Assembly: GCA_963739545.1 (NCBI GenBank)
Contig: CAVUAT010000014.1
Location: 992,001 to 1,056,000, forward strand
Reading direction: 5' to 3'
From: CAVUAT01 sp963739545
Lineage (GTDB): Bacteria; Actinomycetota; Thermoleophilia; Solirubrobacterales; 70-9
DNA length: 64,000 nt
This document shows, piece after piece, positions 16,654-25,882 of this stretch. Both the position numbers and the translations under genes were made by a program. Positions within the stretch are counted from its first letter, which is position 1. Each line of letters begins with the position of its first letter. The notes beneath the pieces were generated by a model. That model saw nothing but the letters and a program-made list of their open reading frames with translations, ran no database searches and had not been told where the DNA came from.

Positions 16654-19600
16654 ATGGCGGGCTTTCGAGCAGTAGACCCGAAGCAGTCCTTCCCGGCCCT
16701 CGAGGAGGACGTCCTCGCGCGCTGGAAGGAGCGCGACGTGTTCGAGCGCTCGATCAGCCAGCGCGAGGGCGCTCCACTGTGGAGCTTCTATGAGGGGCCG
16801 CCCACCGCCAACGGGCGGCCGCACTCAGGGCACGTCCTCTCGCGGATCTTCAAGGACGTGTATCCGCGCTACCGCGCGATGACCGGGCACCGTGTCCCGC
16901 GCAAGGCCGGCTGGGACTGCCACGGCCTGCCGGTCGAGCTCGAGATCGAGAAGGAGCTAGGGATCAGCTCCAAGGCCGAGATCGAGGAGTACGGGATCGC
17001 CGAGTTCAACGAGCGATGTCGCGCCTCCGTCTTCCGCTACGTCGAGGACTGGAACCGGCTGACCGAGCGCATCGGCTTCTGGATCGACCTCGAGGACCCC
17101 TACGTGACGATGGACGACGACTACATCGAGTCGGGCTGGTGGGCGATGCGCCAGATGTGGGACGCCGGCCGCCTCTACGAGGGCCACAAGGTCGTCCCCT
17201 ACTGCCCGCGCTGCGAGACGGCGCTCTCGTCCCACGAGGTCGCGCTCGGCTACCACGACGTCACCGACCTGTCGGCCTACGTGAAGCTGCCCGTCACCGC
17301 CGTCGCGCCGACCGACGCGATCCCGGAGTCCCCGCTTCAGGTCGGCGACAAGCTCGTCGTCTGGACGACGACTCCGTGGACGCTGATCTCGAACGCGGCG
17401 GTCGCCGCCGGCTCCGACATCGAATACGTGCGGGTCAAAGCGGACCCCGCCACCGATGAGGTGCTGGTGATGGCCCGCGAGCGCGTCGAGACGGTCCTCG
17501 GCGAGGCAGCCGAGATCGTCTCGCACTTCCCCGGCGACGCGATCGCCGGCACCTCGTACGACCCGCCTTTCGGCTTCATCACCGACTACGGGCCACGCGG
17601 GCACACGGTGCTGCTCGGTGACTTCGTCACGACCGATGAGGGAACGGGCCTGGTCCACACAGCGATCGCGTTCGGAGAGGACGACTTCCGCCTCGGCGAG
17701 CAGTACGGGATCACGCTCCAGAACCCGGTTCGCCCCGACGGGAGTTTCGACGACCGCGTCACCGACTTCGCCGGCCGAAAGGTCCGCGAGGCCGACGCCG
17801 ACATCATCGACGCACTCGAGGCCAGCGGGAAGCTGCTGCGCTCCGAGCCCTACCTGCACGCCTACCCGCACTGCTGGCGCTGCGACACCCCGCTGCTCTA
17901 CTACGCGAAGGCGAGCTGGTACATCGCGACGAGCCAGGTCAAGGATCGGATGCTGGCCGAGAACGAGCGGATCGGATGGCACCCCGAGCACATCAAGCAC
18001 GGGCGCTTCGGCAAGTGGCTCGAGGGAAACGTCGACTGGGCGCTCTCGCGCGACCGCTACTGGGGGACCCCGCTTCCGATCTGGGAATGCGGCGCCGAGG
18101 GCTGCGACGAGCGCTTCTGCGCGGGCTCGCGCGAGGACCTGCGTTCGCGCGGCGCCGAGGTCCCCGACGACCTCCATCGGCCGTTCATCGACGAGGTCAC
18201 CCTCGCCTGCGAGCGGGAGGGCTGCGGCGGCGAGATGCGCCGCGTCGCCTCGGTCGCGGACACCTGGTTCGACTCCGGCGCGATGCCCTTCGCACAGTTC
18301 CACTACCCCTTCGAGAACAAGGAGCAGTTCGAGGAGCGCTTCCCGGCCGATTTCATCTGCGAGGCGATCGACCAGACCCGCGGCTGGTTCTACACGCAAC
18401 TCGCCGAGTCCGTCCTGCTCTTCGACCAGACGAACTTCCTGAACTGCGTCTGCCTCGGGCTGATACTCGACACCGAGGGCCAGAAGATGTCGAAGAGCAA
18501 GGGCAACGTCGTCGCCCCGTGGGACGTGATCGAAAAGCACGGAGCGGACGCATTCCGCTGGTACTACTTCACCGCCCAGCAGCCGTGGAACGGCTACCGC
18601 TTCTCGGTCGAGACGGTGGGCGAGTCGGTCCGCCAGTTCCTGCTGACGCTGTGGAACACCTATTCGTTCTGGGTTCTCTACGCGAACACTGAGGGTTTAG
18701 AGCCCGACGCTGGCACGGCGGCGCCGGCCGAGGGGCTGACCGAGTTGGACCGCTGGGCGTTGTCCCGCCTCCAGGGGGTCGTCGCCGTCGCCCGCGAGCG
18801 CATGGACGACTTCGACTGCACGACCGCGGGACGGGCGATCGCCGACTACGTCGAGGAGCTCTCGAACTGGTACGTGCGGCTCAACCGCCGCCGCTTCTGG
18901 GAGGGCGACGCAGCCGCCTTCGCGACCCTTCGCCACTGCCTCGTCGAGGTGACGAAGCTGCTCGCGCCGCTGACGCCCTTCCTGGCCGACTCGATCTATT
19001 GCAACCTGGTCGCGGGCGAGTCGGGCGAGTTCGGCGACGCGCCCGACTCGGTGCACCTCGCCGACTTCCCCGAGGCAGATCAAGCGCTCGCCGATCCCGA
19101 GCTCGAGGCGGGGATGGAGGCAGTGCGCCGCACCGTCGAGCTCGGCCGCGCCGCACGCGCCCACTCCAAGGTCAAGATCCGCCAGCCGCTTCGCAAGGCG
19201 GTCGTGGTCGCCACCACCGAGGAGCGCCCTGCGATCGAGCGCCTCGCCGACATCGTCGCCTCCGAGCTGAACGTGAAGGAGATCGAGTTCGTCGCCGAGG
19301 AGTCGGACCTGGTCCGCTACCGCGTCAAGCCGAATTTCGCCGCGCTCGGCCCGAAGTTCGGAAAGCAGATGCCCCAGGTCAAGGCCGCCGTCGAGGGGCT
19401 CGACGCCGAACATGTCACGAACGCGCTCGAGGCGGGCGGCCAGGTCGGGATCTCTATCGACGGTCACGACCACTCCCTGAGCGCGGACGAGCTGACGATG
19501 GTGATGGAGCCGCTCGAGGGCTACGAGGTCGAGGCTGAGGCCGGCCACGCGGTCGCGCTCGCCCTAGAGCTCGACGACGAGCTGCGAGCCGAGGGCCTCG

Positions 19601-19836
19601 CCCGCGAGATCGTCCATGCGGTCCAGAACGCGCGCAAGAGCGCCGGCCTCGACGTCTCGGACCGGATCGAGCTCGAACTGGGCGGCGACGCCGAGCTGCT
19701 CGACGCGGCCCGCGCCCACGAGGCCTACATCGCGGGTGAGACGCTGGCGGAGTCCATCGGCTACGACGGCGGCGGAAAAGGCGAGGCCGCCAGCGTGGGC
19801 GGCCTCGAACTGCGCATCTCGGTCAGCCGCGCGTAG
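16654..19836 (+). CDS. ileS: Isoleucyl-tRNA synthetase
   Basis: Charges tRNA-Ile; cytoplasmic. 1060 residues. HIGH motif appears as HSGH (57-60) in PTANGRPHSGHV; KMSKS is intact near 611-615 (GQKMSKSKGN). The CP1 editing domain spans about 190-400. The length and C-terminus without the usual zinc-binding end suggest the IleS2 (eukaryote-like) type, which in other bacteria tolerates mupirocin; that is inference. ATG 16654 is preceded by TAGAAT at 8 nt. The 43-base gap upstream is too short for a T-box. Confidence 0.97.
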   Translation: MAGFRAVDPKQSFPALEEDVLARWKERDVFERSISQREGAPLWSFYEGPPTANGRPHSGHVLSRIFKDVYPRYRAMTGHRVPRKAGWDCHGLPVELEIEKELGISSKAEIEEYGIAEFNERCRASVFRYVEDWNRLTERIGFWIDLEDPYVTMDDDYIESGWWAMRQMWDAGRLYEGHKVVPYCPRCETALSSHEVALGYHDVTDLSAYVKLPVTAVAPTDAIPESPLQVGDKLVVWTTTPWTLISNAAVAAGSDIEYVRVKADPATDEVLVMARERVETVLGEAAEIVSHFPGDAIAGTSYDPPFGFITDYGPRGHTVLLGDFVTTDEGTGLVHTAIAFGEDDFRLGEQYGITLQNPVRPDGSFDDRVTDFAGRKVREADADIIDALEASGKLLRSEPYLHAYPHCWRCDTPLLYYAKASWYIATSQVKDRMLAENERIGWHPEHIKHGRFGKWLEGNVDWALSRDRYWGTPLPIWECGAEGCDERFCAGSREDLRSRGAEVPDDLHRPFIDEVTLACEREGCGGEMRRVASVADTWFDSGAMPFAQFHYPFENKEQFEERFPADFICEAIDQTRGWFYTQLAESVLLFDQTNFLNCVCLGLILDTEGQKMSKSKGNVVAPWDVIEKHGADAFRWYYFTAQQPWNGYRFSVETVGESVRQFLLTLWNTYSFWVLYANTEGLEPDAGTAAPAEGLTELDRWALSRLQGVVAVARERMDDFDCTTAGRAIADYVEELSNWYVRLNRRRFWEGDAAAFATLRHCLVEVTKLLAPLTPFLADSIYCNLVAGESGEFGDAPDSVHLADFPEADQALADPELEAGMEAVRRTVELGRAARAHSKVKIRQPLRKAVVVATTEERPAIERLADIVASELNVKEIEFVAEESDLVRYRVKPNFAALGPKFGKQMPQVKAAVEGLDAEHVTNALEAGGQVGISIDGHDHSLSADELTMVMEPLEGYEVEAEAGHAVALALELDDELRAEGLAREIVHAVQNARKSAGLDVSDRIELELGGDAELLDAARAHEAYIAGETLAESIGYDGGGKGEAASVGGLELRISVSRA

Positions 19837-19848
19837 CGCGGCGCGGCG

Positions 19849-20178
19849 CTACGTAGCCAGAGCCGGCTCGAGCTCGGCCTCGATGCGGGCCTTCGGCATC
19901 GCGCCGACGATCCGCTTGGCCGCCTCGCCGTCCTTGAAGAGGATCATCGTCGGGATCGACAGGACCTCATACTTGGCGGCGGTCTGCTGGTTGTCGTCGA
20001 CGTTGAGGCTGACGACCGAGAGGTCGTCGCGCTCGTCGTCCATCTCCTCGAGGACGGGGTGGACAACGCGGCAGGGGCCGCACCATGGAGCCCAGAAGTC
20101 GACGAGCACGGGCCCGTCGGCGTCGAGCACGTCGGACTGGAAGTTGGCGTCGGTGACATCGGTGAGCTTGCCCGGCAC
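19849..20178 (-). CDS. trxA: Thioredoxin
   Basis: Disulfide reductase; 109 residues with the active site WCGPC at C33 and C36 and the cis-Pro in SIPTMILF. The GTG start at 20178 has GAGGAG about 8 nt upstream. Stand-alone gene, convergent with ileS (12-base gap). Confidence 0.97.
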   Translation of the reverse strand: MPGKLTDVTDANFQSDVLDADGPVLVDFWAPWCGPCRVVHPVLEEMDDERDDLSVVSLNVDDNQQTAAKYEVLSIPTMILFKDGEAAKRIVGAMPKARIEAELEPALAT

Positions 20179-20205
20179 TTTGGTCTCCTCGTCGTCGTAT
20201 GAAGC

Positions 20206-20222
20206 GTTGACTCACTATACAA
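20206..20222 (-). promoter_or_regulatory. trxA promoter (-10 box)
   Basis: Minus strand TATAGT at 20219-20214, with an extended TTG before it, lies about 36 nt upstream of the GTG start. Together with the Shine-Dalgarno sequence this makes trxA a clearly leadered gene, unlike many neighbours. Confidence 0.5.
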
Positions 20223-20229
20223 ACTGAAG

Positions 20230-20979
20230 CTATCGCCCGCGGCGGCTGCGCAGCCTCATCGCGGGCACCCGCCAGATCGCCTCGGCGACGATCGCCTTGC
20301 TCATCTTGGAGCTTCCCTCGGTCCGATCGCGGAAGACGATCGGCACCTCGACCACTCTGAAGCCGGCCTGGATCGCCCGGTACGTCATCTCGACCTGGAA
20401 CGCGTAACCCAGCGCGTTCACATCGTCGAGGTCGATCGCCTCGAGGACCTCGCGGCGAAAGCACTTGAAGCCGCCGGTCAGGTCGCGGATGTCGACCCCG
20501 AGGATCGCCCGCGCGTAGCGGCTCCCGCCGCGGCTGATGAAGCGCCGCACCTTGCCCCACTCGGTGACGCCACCGCCGGGCACGTACCGCGAGCCGATCG
20601 CGACGTCGGCGGTCTCGATCGCGCGGAGCAGCTGTGGCAGATAGACGGGGTCATGCGAGAAGTCGGAGTCCATCTCCATGATCAGCTCCGCGCCGCCGGC
20701 GAGCGCCTCGCGGAAGCCGGCGATGTACGCGGGCCCGAGGCCCTGCTTGCTCGCGCGGTGGAGCACCGAGACGTCGTCGTGCGCGGCCGCGAGCCGGTCG
20801 GCGATCTCGCCCGTCCCGTCGGGTGAGTTGTCGTCGACGACCAGGACGCGGCGCGATTCGGGCAGCCGCACCAGCACCGCCTCGACCAGCTGCTCGATGT
20901 TCTCGGCCTCGTTGTAGGTCGGCAGGACGACCCAGACACGGGCGGGCTCCGCCGCTGCGGGCTCTGGGGGCGAGGACAT
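20230..20979 (-). CDS. Dolichyl/polyprenyl-phosphate mannose synthase-like glycosyltransferase (GT2)
   Basis: 249 residues; transfers a hexose, typically mannose from GDP-mannose, to polyprenyl phosphate at the membrane. VVLPTYNEAENI at the N-terminus, VDDNSPDGTGEIAD and the metal-binding MEMDSDFSHDP are canonical for the DPM1/Ppm1 catalytic domain. No C-terminal GtrA-like membrane domain. TATCGT lies 7 nt before the ATG; the divergent polX promoter is in the same 35-base gap. Confidence 0.9.
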   Translation of the reverse strand: MSSPPEPAAAEPARVWVVLPTYNEAENIEQLVEAVLVRLPESRRVLVVDDNSPDGTGEIADRLAAAHDDVSVLHRASKQGLGPAYIAGFREALAGGAELIMEMDSDFSHDPVYLPQLLRAIETADVAIGSRYVPGGGVTEWGKVRRFISRGGSRYARAILGVDIRDLTGGFKCFRREVLEAIDLDDVNALGYAFQVEMTYRAIQAGFRVVEVPIVFRDRTEGSSKMSKAIVAEAIWRVPAMRLRSRRGR

Positions 20980-21014
20980 CGGCGCGACGATATCCGGGTC
21001 ATTAGGTTTGGGGC

Positions 21015-22778
21015 ATGCGCAACGCCGAGATCGCAGCCGCCATCAGGGAGCTCGGGATCCTCTACGAGCTCGACGGCGCGGACCGATTCCGCGTGCTGGC
21101 CTACAAGGAGGCGGCGAAGGTCGTTCAGGACAGCCCGGTGTCCATCGAGTCCCTCGCCGAGAACGGGAAGCTGACCGACCTGCCGGGCATCGGCAAGACC
21201 ATGGCCCAGAAGATCGAGACCCTGATCGAGACGGGCAGCATCCCCTCGGCCGACAAGCTGAAGGAGAAGTTCCCCGCCTCCCTGGTGCAGGTCACGAGGG
21301 TCCCTGGGCTCGGCGCCAAGAAGGTGCGCCGCCTCCACGACGAGCTCGGGGTGACCGACCTCGAGAGCCTGCGCGCGGCGGCCGAGCAGGAGCAGATCCG
21401 CGAGATGAAGGGCTTCGGCGCCAAGGTTGAGGAGCGCGTGCTCGCCGAGCTCGAGACCCTGCCCGACGAGGGCGACGAGTCCGAGCGCCGGCTGCTCTCG
21501 CAGGTCCTGCCGGTGGCCGAGCAGCTGAAGGCGGCGATCGAGGCGAACCCTGCCTCGGGCCGCGTCGAGGTCACCGGGTCGGCGCGCCGCTGGGGCGAGA
21601 CCTGCAAGGACATCGACATCGTCGCCACAAGCGACGACCCGGCCGCACTCGGCGAGGCCCTCGCGGAACACGAGCTGGTCGCTACGGCGAGCTCGGCTGG
21701 CGACAAGGGGACCAGCGTGATGACCCACGCCGGGGTCAAGGTCGACCTTCGCATCACCCCCGAGGAGACCTTCGGCAACCTGCTCCAGCACTTCACCGGC
21801 TCGATGGAGCACAACGTGCAGCTGCGCGAGCGCGCGCTGAAGCGCGGTCTCTCGGTCTCGGAGCACGGCGTGACCGAGACCGAGCCGAAGAAGGGGAAGA
21901 AGGCGAAGGTCCACCGCTACGCCGACGAGGAGGGCGTCTACGGGCTGCTCGGTCTGGAGTACATCGAGCCCGAGTTGCGTCAGGGCCGCGGCGAGATCGA
22001 GGCCGCCGAGTCGGGCGAGCTGCCCGACCTCCTCGTGGTCGGCGACATCCGCGGCGACCTGCACAGTCACACGACGCTGTCGGACGGGCGCAACTCCCTC
22101 GAGCAGATGGCCGAGGCCGCTCGCGGCCGCGGGTACTCCTACCTCGCGATCACCGACCACTCCGCGAGCCACGGCTTCGGCGACCACGTGGCGCCGAAGC
22201 GCCTCGCCAAGCGGATCGAGGAGATCGCCGCGTACAACGACGGCGCGCCGAAGGGCTTCCGTCTGCTCGCGGGGTCAGAGGTCAACATCGGCACCAAGGG
22301 GGAGCTCGACTACGACGACTCGCTGCTGGCCGAACTCGACTGGGTCATGGCGAGCGTCCACACCTCCTTCGGGATCTCGGAGAAGTCGATGACCGACCGG
22401 GTCGTCGCCGCGATCGAGCACCCGCTCGTCGATTGCATCGGCCACCTCACCGGCCGCCTGCTGCTGCGCCGCGAGCCCTACGCGATCGACGCCGAGAGGG
22501 TGTTCGCCGCCGCGGCCGCCAACGGGACCATGATCGAGATAAACGGCAACCCCAACCGGCGCGACCTGAACGAGGGCCACGCGCGCCTGGCGGCCGAGGC
22601 CGGCGTCCTGATCTGCTGCAACACGGACGCCCACGGCGTCGACACCCTCGGGAACATCGCGTACTCGGTGGCCACGGCCCGCCGCGCATGGCTGACGAAG
22701 AAGCAGGTCGCCAACACGCGCCCCTGGCGGTCGTTCGCTCCGCTTCGTAAGCGCGCGACGAAGAAGAGGACGGCCTAG
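21015..22778 (+). CDS. polX: Family X DNA polymerase / PHP 3'-5' exonuclease (PolX)
   Basis: 587 residues; gap-filling repair polymerase. N-terminal helix-hairpin-helix motifs LPGIGKTMAQKI and VPGLGAKKV, the nucleotidyltransferase motif GSARRWGETCKDIDIVA near 193-209 with its two Asp, then a C-terminal PHP phosphoesterase domain from about 345 (GDLHSHTTLSDG, ITDHS, GSEVNI, SVHTSF, NTDAH). Full length with all metal ligands visible. ATG 21015 follows TAGGTT by 6 nt. Confidence 0.95.
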   Translation: MRNAEIAAAIRELGILYELDGADRFRVLAYKEAAKVVQDSPVSIESLAENGKLTDLPGIGKTMAQKIETLIETGSIPSADKLKEKFPASLVQVTRVPGLGAKKVRRLHDELGVTDLESLRAAAEQEQIREMKGFGAKVEERVLAELETLPDEGDESERRLLSQVLPVAEQLKAAIEANPASGRVEVTGSARRWGETCKDIDIVATSDDPAALGEALAEHELVATASSAGDKGTSVMTHAGVKVDLRITPEETFGNLLQHFTGSMEHNVQLRERALKRGLSVSEHGVTETEPKKGKKAKVHRYADEEGVYGLLGLEYIEPELRQGRGEIEAAESGELPDLLVVGDIRGDLHSHTTLSDGRNSLEQMAEAARGRGYSYLAITDHSASHGFGDHVAPKRLAKRIEEIAAYNDGAPKGFRLLAGSEVNIGTKGELDYDDSLLAELDWVMASVHTSFGISEKSMTDRVVAAIEHPLVDCIGHLTGRLLLRREPYAIDAERVFAAAAANGTMIEINGNPNRRDLNEGHARLAAEAGVLICCNTDAHGVDTLGNIAYSVATARRAWLTKKQVANTRPWRSFAPLRKRATKKRTA

Positions 22779-23320
22779 GCCTCCGCGGCGGGCGGTGGCG
22801 GGGGGTGGCCCCCTGGCGGACGGTCTCGACGCAGGCCCGGGGTGCGGACCAGCGACACCGGCTGAAGGGCTGAGCCGGGCTCGACGTAGAAGCGGACGCC
22901 GTCGCGCTCCTCGATCGCGGCGACGGCGCGCTCCCAGCCGCGCAGGGTCAGCGCCGCGGCGATCCCGAAGCCCGTTCCGATCGCGGCCACCCCAGGGAAG
23001 AAGATTCCGATCGCGCCGGCGACCAGGGCGAAGGCGCCGAGCGGCCACAGCCGCGACAGCGCGACGCGGTTGGGGTTGTCGGTCGGGAGGGTCGGGGTCG
23101 TGCGGGCCTCGCTCAGCAGTGGGCGCATCGCGTCGGCTGCCCGCGAGGCGCGGCCGCTGATCAGCCCGATCACGATCGCGGCGGTCCACCAGACGGCGGC
23201 GACGATCAGGGTGCGCGTGTCGTTGTCGGCGTTGGCCGAGATCGCCGTGATGGCGGCGAGGGCCGTGGCGCTGCCGCCGGCGAGCAGCACCGTCATCCGA
23301 AGCAGGTCACAGAACTGCAT
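22775..23320 (-). CDS. Membrane protein of unknown function
   Basis: 181 residues with four hydrophobic segments (about 8-28, 38-56, 92-110, 112-128) and a cytosolic Pro/Gly-rich tail ending PPGGHPPPPPAAEA. Not recognised. The stop overlaps polX's stop on the other strand. It lies 6 bases downstream of otsB on the same strand, so it may be cotranscribed with it. Confidence 0.7.
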   Translation of the reverse strand: MQFCDLLRMTVLLAGGSATALAAITAISANADNDTRTLIVAAVWWTAAIVIGLISGRASRAADAMRPLLSEARTTPTLPTDNPNRVALSRLWPLGAFALVAGAIGIFFPGVAAIGTGFGIAAALTLRGWERAVAAIEERDGVRFYVEPGSALQPVSLVRTPGLRRDRPPGGHPPPPPAAEA

Positions 23321-23326
23321 GGCGGC

Positions 23327-24148
23327 CTAGCTCGCGAGGGCCCGCAGCACTGCCACGAACCCCTCCGGCCCGGCGACGGTCGCGTCGGCCATGGCCGAGA
23401 CCTCGGGCGGCGCCTCATCGGAGGCGACCGCGATGCACGCTGTGCGCTCGAGGTGGCCGTCCTCATGCAGGGTCCGCAGCGCGGAGAACGCATCGACGTC
23501 GGTGCGGTCGTCGCCGCCGTAGAGCGCGGTCGTGACGGGCTTCGAGGCGAGGAGTGCCGCGACGGCGATGCCCTTGTTGATCGCCACGTTCGGGCGGATC
23601 TCGAGGACCTTGCGCCCGCGATGGGTCACGAGCTCCCTCCACTCCGCGTCGGCCGCGATCTCGCTCGCCAGCGACTCGGCCTCGCTCTCGTTCTCGGATC
23701 CGCGCCAGTGCAGCGCGACGATCGCGCCCTTGTCCTCGACTCGGATCCCGGCGCGCTCGAGGTCGGCCGAGCTGAGCGCATCGACGAAGCGGGCGGCGTC
23801 GCGGTCGTGGCCGTCGAGCGAGGGGTCAGGTTGCGGCTCGCCGGCGCCCGGCGCGAGCATCTCATAGCCGTGGTTGCCCGAATAGGCGATCTCGTCGATG
23901 CCGACGATCCGGCGGGCGTCGAGGGCGGGACGGCCGCTGACGCACGCGACCAGCGCGTAGCGCTCGGCCAGGGCCCACAGCAGCTCGCGGGTTTCGTCAG
24001 GGACGCCCGCGTCCTCGGGGCGCTCGACGATCGGGGCGATCGTGCCGTCGACGTCGGTCAGGATCGCCGCTCGGCCGGGATCGGCGCGCAGCGCCGCGAC
24101 GAGGCGCTCGAGCTCGGCGTCGGGGGAGCCTGTTTCGGCGGCCTCCAT
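23327..24148 (-). CDS. otsB: Trehalose-6-phosphate phosphatase
   Basis: HAD-superfamily enzyme removing phosphate from trehalose 6-phosphate. About 273 residues from ATG 24148; an ATG six codons earlier (24166) is possible but leaves 2 bases to the divergent gene, whereas 24148 has GATACT at 7 nt. Motif I is LTDVDGTIAPI, motif III is KGIAVAALL and motif IV is YGGDDRTDVDAF. No trehalose-phosphate synthase (otsA) in the window. Confidence 0.92.
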   Translation of the reverse strand: MEAAETGSPDAELERLVAALRADPGRAAILTDVDGTIAPIVERPEDAGVPDETRELLWALAERYALVACVSGRPALDARRIVGIDEIAYSGNHGYEMLAPGAGEPQPDPSLDGHDRDAARFVDALSSADLERAGIRVEDKGAIVALHWRGSENESEAESLASEIAADAEWRELVTHRGRKVLEIRPNVAINKGIAVAALLASKPVTTALYGGDDRTDVDAFSALRTLHEDGHLERTACIAVASDEAPPEVSAMADATVAGPEGFVAVLRALAS

Positions 24149-24168
24149 CGCATCTAGTATCGCCATCC

Positions 24169-24525
24169 ATGCGGAGGACCTTGCAGCTGGCGGCGATCGG
24201 CACCGCTGCGGGAGCCTTCAGCGGTCTCTTCGGAGTGGGCGGGGGGACCGTGATCGTGCCGCTCCTCCTGATCTGGCTGGCCTACGGAGAGCGCGAGGCG
24301 ACCGGGACGAGCATGGCGGCGATTATCGTGATCGCGGCCTTCGCGGTCGTCTTCCAGGCCGCCTACGGCAACGTCGACCCCGGCCTCGCGGCGCTGGTCG
24401 GAATCCCGGCGATCGGCGGAGCGGTCGCCGGCACGGCTCTCCAGCAGCGGATCCCCGAGCGCGCGATCTCGCTCATCTTCGCCGCGCTGATGCTGGTGAT
24501 CGCAGCGGAGCTGATCGTGAAATGA
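24169..24525 (+). CDS. Half-size TauE/SafE family membrane protein (first of a pair)
   Basis: 118 residues, about half a normal sulfite exporter TauE/SafE protein. Carries the family repeat GAFSGLFGVGGGTVIVPLLL and four hydrophobic segments. It lies 10 bases before a second half-size member, so the two probably assemble a heterodimer. Predicted role: export of sulfite, taurine-derived or other organic anions; the substrate is unknown. TAGTAT is 8 nt before the ATG. Confidence 0.87.
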   Translation: MRRTLQLAAIGTAAGAFSGLFGVGGGTVIVPLLLIWLAYGEREATGTSMAAIIVIAAFAVVFQAAYGNVDPGLAALVGIPAIGGAVAGTALQQRIPERAISLIFAALMLVIAAELIVK

Positions 24526-24535
24526 GCGCCCCCTG

Positions 24536-24925
24536 ATGGAGGACCTCGCGACGATGATCCTCGGCTTCCTCGGCGGGCTTGTCGGCGGGCTGCTCGGGGT
24601 CGGCGGCGGCATCCTCTTCGTCCCGGCGCTGGCGATCTTCCAGGACCAGCCCCAGGTCGAGGCCGAGGCGACGTCGCTGCTCGCGATCGTCCCCGTGGCG
24701 ATGATGGCAACCTGGCGCCAGAGCACCTATGGCAACGTGCGCCTCAAGGACGGCCTCGTGATCGGGGCGCTCTCGCCGCTCGGGGTGGCCGCCGGGGTCG
24801 TGGCCGCCAACGAGGTCAGCCAGCGAACCCTCGAGCTGTCGTTCGCCGGGCTGCTGATCTTCATGGCGGTGCGGCTGATCTTGCGGGCGACACGACCTAC
24901 AGACCCTGCTCCAAAGCCCCCTTGA
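24536..24925 (+). CDS. Half-size TauE/SafE family membrane protein (second of a pair)
   Basis: 129 residues with the same signature GGLVGGLLGVGGGILFVPAL and four hydrophobic stretches. Together with the preceding 118-residue protein it equals one full-length TauE/SafE transporter. Its 3' end overlaps the convergent YhaM-like gene by 29 bases. Confidence 0.87.
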   Translation: MEDLATMILGFLGGLVGGLLGVGGGILFVPALAIFQDQPQVEAEATSLLAIVPVAMMATWRQSTYGNVRLKDGLVIGALSPLGVAAGVVAANEVSQRTLELSFAGLLIFMAVRLILRATRPTDPAPKPP

Positions 24926-25802
24926 CACCGGCGTCGAGGGCGTTGAGCCGGAAGAGCGCCAGCGCCTCGGGTGAGCCGAAGCCGCTGCGGGTGCCGGGCC
25001 GCCCGGCTCCGTCGGGGCCGTGGTGGGAGAGGACGCAGTTGAGCAGCGCGGCGCGGCGCTCGGCGGGCAGCCTTCGCGAGGCCGCCCCGACGATCTCGGC
25101 CCCGATCGCGAGGTGGCCGAGCAGCCGGCCCTCCTCGGTGAGGCCGAACTCGGCGCCGTAAGTGAACTCCCGCGACTTGCCGACGTCGTGCAGCAGGGCG
25201 GCGGCCATCAGCATGTCCGAGTCGAGTCGGGGGTGGAGCTGGCAGACCTCGCCGACCAGCGTGCCGACTGCGACGGTGTGCTCGACGAGTCCGCCCATGT
25301 AGGCGTGATGGCCGGCGCGGGTGCACGGTGCGCGCTTGAACCCGCTCGCGACCGGCTCGCTGAACAGGACCGAGGTGACGACCTCGCGCAGCGGCGCGTC
25401 GTGGACCTCGCGGGCGAGATGCTCGAGGAAGCCCGAGAGCTCGTCCCCGTCGCGGTAGGCCGAGGGCAGGAAGGCGCCGGGATCGAGGTCCGCGCCGTCG
25501 AGCGAGCGGATGTCGTCGATCTCGGCGACCAGCTCGCCGCGGAAGCGCTCGATGCGGCCCGAGACGCGGATCGCGTCGCCTCGCTCGAAGCGCGCGGCGA
25601 GCCGGTCGACCTCGCGGAAGGCGCGGCCGGTGATCGAGCCGGTTTTGTCCCGCAGCTCGACGGAGAGGTAGGGGGAGCCGTTTCGGGCCGTGAGGCGGTC
25701 CTTGCGCACGCATGCGTAGTCGCCGCGAAACCGCTGCCCGGGGGCGAGCTCCGCGATCGACGGAGCCGCCCTCGTCGGCTCGGATGTAGCTTCGGCGGGC
25801 AC
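24897..25802 (-). CDS. YhaM-like OB-fold/HD-domain 3'-5' exoribonuclease
   Basis: 301 residues from GTG 25802. An N-terminal OB fold (about 15-100; KTGSITGRAFREVD) precedes an HD phosphohydrolase domain with GGLVEHTVAV, AALLHDVGKSREF and CVLSHHG. YhaM homologues digest RNA or single-stranded DNA 3' to 5'. A second, more typical paralogue lies at 60586-61602. An in-frame ATG at 25883 would add 27 basic residues but would overlap the PAC2 start. Confidence 0.85.
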   Translation of the reverse strand: MPAEATSEPTRAAPSIAELAPGQRFRGDYACVRKDRLTARNGSPYLSVELRDKTGSITGRAFREVDRLAARFERGDAIRVSGRIERFRGELVAEIDDIRSLDGADLDPGAFLPSAYRDGDELSGFLEHLAREVHDAPLREVVTSVLFSEPVASGFKRAPCTRAGHHAYMGGLVEHTVAVGTLVGEVCQLHPRLDSDMLMAAALLHDVGKSREFTYGAEFGLTEEGRLLGHLAIGAEIVGAASRRLPAERRAALLNCVLSHHGPDGAGRPGTRSGFGSPEALALFRLNALDAGVKGALEQGL

Positions 25803-25882
25803 CCTTCGATCTTGCCGCTGCGACCGGACGCGAAGTGGCAAAGCCGGCGCCCGGCGCGAGGGCTGGCGGTAAGCTCGATCCA

